From an uncultured Streptomyces sp. (GTDB lineage Bacteria; Actinomycetota; Actinomycetes; Streptomycetales; Streptomycetaceae), in NCBI GenBank assembly GCA_946480485.1, contig CAMLJW010000246.1, forward strand, positions 1 through 7,787: a stretch of 7,787 bases of DNA. Reading direction: 5' to 3'. Shown piece by piece: positions 4,394-7,787 of the stretch. The notes below the pieces were generated by a model, which made no database searches, was not told where the DNA came from, and saw only the letters and a program-made list of their open reading frames with translations. Position 1 is the first letter of the stretch. Each line of letters begins with the position of its first letter. Made by a program: the position numbers and the translations under genes.

Positions 4394-7300
4394 CTATTGA
4401 CCCGCTGCGATGGCTGAGTACGTCCACACATCAGCCGGAAGCTCATGCTTCAGCTGCCATGTGATCGCCATCGGCTTGCTGCCGGTGTGCTCTACGTACC
4501 TGGCCGGGCCAAGGAGCATCCAGGGCTGGGACTTGCCGATGTCGTTGTTCTTGTAGCGGCGCATGAACAGGAGGACATGGCTGCCCTGTTGGGCGTGCCG
4601 CTGGTAGCGCAAGCCCGTACGGGAGTGTTCTGCCGTGGCGTTCTGGGACTCCCAGTGGAAGAGCGTGGGGCTCAGTGCGTAGTCCTTGTAGCGGATGGTG
4701 GGGGAAAAGTCCCTTTCGTTCTTCTCAAGGGTGATCAACAAAATGTCGGTCTCGATGTCTTCGACCCATTGGACGCCCTGAGCGAAGGACCTGGGCATCT
4801 GGCCGCCGAAGCGGGCCACACCGAGAGCGGCCAGTATCTCGGAGCGGTTGTAGGCGCTGTGGACCTTCAGCGGGATGTGGCTGTGAGGTCCCGACAGGGG
4901 GATTGGAATGTGGTCGGCCTGCTCGATGACGTACGCCAGTACCTGCCGAAGCTCGTCGCGGAACACCGGCTGGGAGGACAGCGATTCGAGGCCCTGCTGA
5001 AAATGTGTGAAGCCCCCCGCGTTGTCCCACAGGTTGAAAAAGAGCATGCGGGCGTACGTCTGGTCGGTGGGAGTCAGGGCCTCGTACGCGGGAGTGTCGT
5101 CGGCGAGCAGACGAAGGTAGGCGTGTGCGCGCTCAGGGTCGTCGACATGCAAGAAGGCGTGGACGCGCTTGAGAAGTGCCGTTTCCCCGGAAGGCGCCGC
5201 GCCTTCGGCCAGGCTTGCCTTGCGCAGGACCGTCGTCCAGGAGTTATCGCTCTTGTAGAGCTCCCTGATTTCCCGGCGGCTCTCGTGAAGGTAGTCCGCC
5301 AGACGTGGTGTGCTATATGCCTTGACCTCGGCCACCAAGGTCTTGATGGTGGCGCCCAGTTGGGTGCGAATGTTGTCGAGGACGAGGTCCTTGGACTTTC
5401 CCTCCAGGATGATTTGGCATCCGGAGGGAAGCTGTGGGAAGTCACGCTCGATGTGGTCGACGAGCCGGTTTCGGGAGAGGTTCGTCAGGGCTCGGAACTG
5501 CTCCTCGAACCGGAACTCCGCCCGGTGCTGGCCGATGAAATCCAGGACGGTGAGCACCGGCTTTGATTCTGTTCGGCGCAGGCCACGGCCCAGCTGCTGG
5601 AGAAAGACCGTGGCGCTGTTGGTGGGGCGCAGGAGGAGCAGGGTGTCGACGTCAGGAATGTCGAGACCTTCGTTGAACAGGTCGACTGAGAAGATTACTT
5701 GCAGCTTGCCGTCACGCAGATCAGCCAGCGCCCGCGCTCTTAAGGCAGCCGGCGAGTCGCTGTCGAGCGCTACCGCCTGGAAGCCGGCCTCGCGGAAGAA
5801 ATCGGCCATGAAGTGCGCGTGTGCCTTGGTAACGCAGAACCCCAGGGCGCGCATGACTTCCGGGTTGGACACCTTGTCCCGGATCTGTTTGACCACGATG
5901 CGGGCACGTGCGTGGTTGCCGGTGTAGACGTTGCCGAGCTCGCGATCTGCGTACGTGCCCTTCTGCCAACCGATGTTGGTCAGATCAGTGCCGTCCGGGG
6001 TGCCGAAATAGTGGAAAGGGCACAGCAAATCATTTTCGAGCGCCTCCCAGAGCCGCATCTCCGCTGCGATGCGTCCCTCGAAGAACTCGTCCTGCACATT
6101 GCGCCCGTCCATCCGCTCGGGGGTGGCGGTGAGGCCCAGCAGTTCCTTCGGCTTGAAGTGGTCGATGACGCGCCGGTAGGTCATCGATGTGGCGTGGTGG
6201 AACTCGTCGATGACGATGACGTCGAAATGGTCGGGAGCGAGTTGCTCCAGCCGCTGGAGGTTGAGTGACTGGACACTCGCGAAGACGTGGTTCCAGTCGC
6301 GGGGGTCCTCGCCGCTGTGGAGCAACTCACCGAAGGACGCGTCGTCGAGCACCTCGCGGTAGGTGCGCAGGGACTGCCTGAGGATCTCCTTGCGGTGGGC
6401 GACAAACAACAGCGTCGGATTTGCCTTGCCGAGTCTCTTGCGAAGAGATCGGTAGTCCAGAGCCGCCATCACCGTCTTGCCGGTGCCGGTGGCTGCGACC
6501 AAGAGGTTGCGGTTCCGGCCGCGGATCTCGCGCTCCACACGGAGGCGTTCGAGCATGTCCCGCTGGTGCGGGAAGGGATGTACCTCAAGTCCGGAGAGAC
6601 TGATCCTCAGGTCGCCCGGGGAGCCGGAGCCGCCCGCCTGCGCCAGTGCTCGATCAAGACGCTCGCTGTCATCGTCGGGGTGGTACAACTCGAAGGCGCT
6701 GTCGTTCCAGTACGTCTCGAAGGTCGCCTTGAACTTGTCGAGCACCGCCGGTGTGGCGACAGACGACAGACGTACGTTCCACTCCAGACCGTCCAGCAGT
6801 GCGGCCTTGGACAGGTTCGAACTGCCGACGTACGCGGTGTCGAAACCACTGTTGCGTCGGAACAGCCACGCCTTCGCGTGGAGCCGGGTGGACCGGATCT
6901 CGTAGTTGACCTTCACCTCGGCACCGAATTCGCGAACAAGGCGGTCGAGCGCGAGCCTGTCAGTGGCCCCGAGATAGGTCGTCGTCATGACACGGATCGG
7001 CACGCCTCGCTCCTTTGCGGCGCGCAGCGCATCCTCCAGGACGCGGATGCCGTACCACTTCACGAATGCGCAGAGCAGGTCGATGCGGTCGGCGGTGGCA
7101 AGCTCGGCTCTCAACTCCGCGCCGAGACTGGGGTCGTCGGACGAGTTGGTGATCAGCGAGGTTTCCGAGAGGGGCGTGAGAGGGCGCAGTGCGTAAACAC
7201 CTGGAGCCTCTTGCTCTGCGAGGGTCAGGAGCTGCCGTGGCCCATCAACGATGGCACCGACGGTCTCGTCCGGGTCAGTCGCACTCGCGGCCAGCGACTC

Positions 7301-7537
7301 CAGAATCTGATTCGCAGCGGCGACTCGCTTGTCGTGGGGGAGCTGGCTCAGCCTGCGTCCGACGGCATCACCGATATGGCGAGCCAGCACGTGCGGGGAC
7401 GATTCTGCGCTCACTTCGGCGTCGATGGCCTTCCAGCCTGCGGCTTCGAGGCGGTCCATCTCCCCACGCAGACTGCGCGTGACGAGCTGCTCGTAGACCC
7501 CTGCGACTGGCTGCGTCAGGTCCCCCGGTTCCGCCAC
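4394..7537 (-). CDS. PLD-like nuclease / DExH helicase / DUF3427 fusion protein, probable defence or DNA-processing enzyme
   Basis: A 1047-residue fusion. Residues about 115-285 form a phospholipase-D-like domain with an HKD-type motif: LHAKAW (H220, K222) and GSSN (238-241). About 317-490 is helicase domain 1: HPFPHQ (Q325), Walker A AATGTGKT (348-355), DEFH (444-447) and TATP (470-473). About 540-670 is helicase domain 2: FSVDLFNEGLDIPDVD (motif V) and QQLGRGLRR (motif VI, 647-655). The C-terminus from about 885 is DUF3427: YNRSEILAALG, LEKNERDFSPTIRYKDYALS, LFHWESQ, KPMAITWQL. All core helicase motifs are intact. It should use ATP to move on or remodel nucleic acid and may cut it through the PLD domain; substrate unknown. 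GTG 7537 follows GAGGGAG at about five bases. Leu599 uses a TTA codon (5741-5743), so translation may depend on the bldA tRNA. GC content looks lower than in the neighbours. It stands alone as a gene. The defence role is inferred from architecture. Confidence 0.93.
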   Translation of the reverse strand: MAEPGDLTQPVAGVYEQLVTRSLRGEMDRLEAAGWKAIDAEVSAESSPHVLARHIGDAVGRRLSQLPHDKRVAAANQILESLAASATDPDETVGAIVDGPRQLLTLAEQEAPGVYALRPLTPLSETSLITNSSDDPSLGAELRAELATADRIDLLCAFVKWYGIRVLEDALRAAKERGVPIRVMTTTYLGATDRLALDRLVREFGAEVKVNYEIRSTRLHAKAWLFRRNSGFDTAYVGSSNLSKAALLDGLEWNVRLSSVATPAVLDKFKATFETYWNDSAFELYHPDDDSERLDRALAQAGGSGSPGDLRISLSGLEVHPFPHQRDMLERLRVEREIRGRNRNLLVAATGTGKTVMAALDYRSLRKRLGKANPTLLFVAHRKEILRQSLRTYREVLDDASFGELLHSGEDPRDWNHVFASVQSLNLQRLEQLAPDHFDVIVIDEFHHATSMTYRRVIDHFKPKELLGLTATPERMDGRNVQDEFFEGRIAAEMRLWEALENDLLCPFHYFGTPDGTDLTNIGWQKGTYADRELGNVYTGNHARARIVVKQIRDKVSNPEVMRALGFCVTKAHAHFMADFFREAGFQAVALDSDSPAALRARALADLRDGKLQVIFSVDLFNEGLDIPDVDTLLLLRPTNSATVFLQQLGRGLRRTESKPVLTVLDFIGQHRAEFRFEEQFRALTNLSRNRLVDHIERDFPQLPSGCQIILEGKSKDLVLDNIRTQLGATIKTLVAEVKAYSTPRLADYLHESRREIRELYKSDNSWTTVLRKASLAEGAAPSGETALLKRVHAFLHVDDPERAHAYLRLLADDTPAYEALTPTDQTYARMLFFNLWDNAGGFTHFQQGLESLSSQPVFRDELRQVLAYVIEQADHIPIPLSGPHSHIPLKVHSAYNRSEILAALGVARFGGQMPRSFAQGVQWVEDIETDILLITLEKNERDFSPTIRYKDYALSPTLFHWESQNATAEHSRTGLRYQRHAQQGSHVLLFMRRYKNNDIGKSQPWMLLGPARYVEHTGSKPMAITWQLKHELPADVWTYSAIAAGQ

Positions 7538-7568
7538 CGTTGCTCCCTCGATTGCTCACGCCGATGCT

Positions 7569-7632
7569 CTGTTTTAACAGCACCGACTGACAGTCGGAGA
7601 GGTCGCGGTGAAAAGTGATCGCTTTTAAAGCG
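7569..7632. promoter_or_regulatory. Cluster of palindromes upstream of the helicase gene
   Basis: Four inverted repeats lie 32-95 bases upstream of the helicase start: CTGTT-TT-AACAG (7569-7580), CCGACTG-A-CAGTCGG (7583-7597), AAAAGTGATCGCTTTT (7611-7626, one mismatched pair) and CGCTTT-T-AAAGCG (7620-7632, overlapping the previous one). The stretch is AT-rich for this window, as expected of a promoter. I could not identify a convincing -35/-10 pair on the minus strand. The density and position suggest operator sites for a regulator encoded elsewhere. Confidence 0.45.
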
Positions 7633-7700
7633 GGCGCACGGCTACCGGGCTTCATCGGCAGTGCATCGGTGTTCACGCCGGTGGTGAAGCCGATCTCGTG

Positions 7701-7749
7701 ACTGCGGCGCGGAGCGCCGCAGTGTCGTTCCGGCGGAGCCGGACACTGC
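7701..7749. other. Two overlapping, mutually exclusive hairpins
   Basis: ACTGCGGCGC-GGA-GCGCCGCAGT (7701-7723) is a perfect 10-bp hairpin. TCCGGC-GGA-GCCGGA (7729-7743) is a second. GCAGTGT (7719-7725) can also pair with ACACTGC (7743-7749), extending the second hairpin but using bases of the first. This could be a pair of terminators for an outside gene or an attenuator-like switch in the helicase leader. No coding sequence is supported in 7538-7787. Confidence 0.5.
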
Positions 7750-7787
7750 ACCCCAGGGGGAGGCGGGGAGCAGGTGTTCCCGGCGAC

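Noticed and set aside
4385..7560. Direct repeats or att sites bounding an inserted helicase segment
   Set aside because: I found no matching repeat pair at the two edges, and no tRNA gene or integrase in the window.
6287..7618. A 443-codon plus-strand frame (and a similar one at 4445-5566) opposite the helicase gene
   Set aside because: The opposite strand carries clear helicase, PLD and DUF3427 motifs; these frames show none.
7368..7751. A minus-strand frame extending upstream of the helicase start
   Set aside because: It passes through the palindromes and hairpins, includes TTA codons and then runs out of frame under the helicase N-terminus.

Overview
The window looks like Streptomyces or a close actinomycete. 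It is GC-rich with GC-heavy third codon positions, uses GTG starts, and carries families typical of that group: a DUF397 protein, a DUF5753 regulator remnant, an actinobacterial Hsp20, a DUF445 membrane protein and a secreted SGNH/GDSL hydrolase. The calls rest on reading motifs by eye; no database search was run.

Layout. (1) Bases 1-529, minus strand: the N-terminal part of a secreted or membrane-anchored SGNH/GDSL-type hydrolase, cut by the window edge. (2) Bases 530-755: a divergent intergenic region with two short palindromes in the hydrolase leader. (3) Bases 756-2147, plus: a DUF445 membrane protein whose first codons lie in a degenerate 9-bp repeat, followed by a GC-rich hairpin. (4) Bases 2340-2801, plus: an unrecognised protein with four likely membrane segments. 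A perfect 14-bp palindrome lies upstream, and a very long hairpin begins two bases after its stop. (5) Bases 2940-3438, plus: a good-looking promoter and an Hsp20-family small heat shock protein. (6) Bases 3476-4384: a gene graveyard. It holds a serine/threonine kinase fragment that keeps only the region around its catalytic loop, an apparently intact DUF397 gene, and a DUF5753 regulator that has lost its DNA-binding half. (7) Bases 4394-7537, minus: a 1047-residue protein combining a phospholipase-D-like (HKD) domain, a DExH superfamily 2 helicase and a C-terminal DUF3427 domain. (8) Bases 7538-7787: a non-coding stretch with a cluster of palindromes next to the helicase start and two overlapping hairpins near the window end.

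How it fits together. Regions 1-5 look like ordinary chromosomal genes, each probably its own transcription unit. Regions 6-8 look like accessory DNA: decayed genes, a regulator cut nine bases from the end of the helicase gene, a helicase gene that seems less GC-rich by eye, and one rare TTA leucine codon in that gene. The PLD-helicase-DUF3427 protein is the best candidate for a notable system. It resembles single-gene anti-phage or DNA-restriction nuclease-helicases, but that role is inferred from domain content and context. The downstream DUF5753/DUF397 remnant is read in the same direction and could be transcribed by readthrough.
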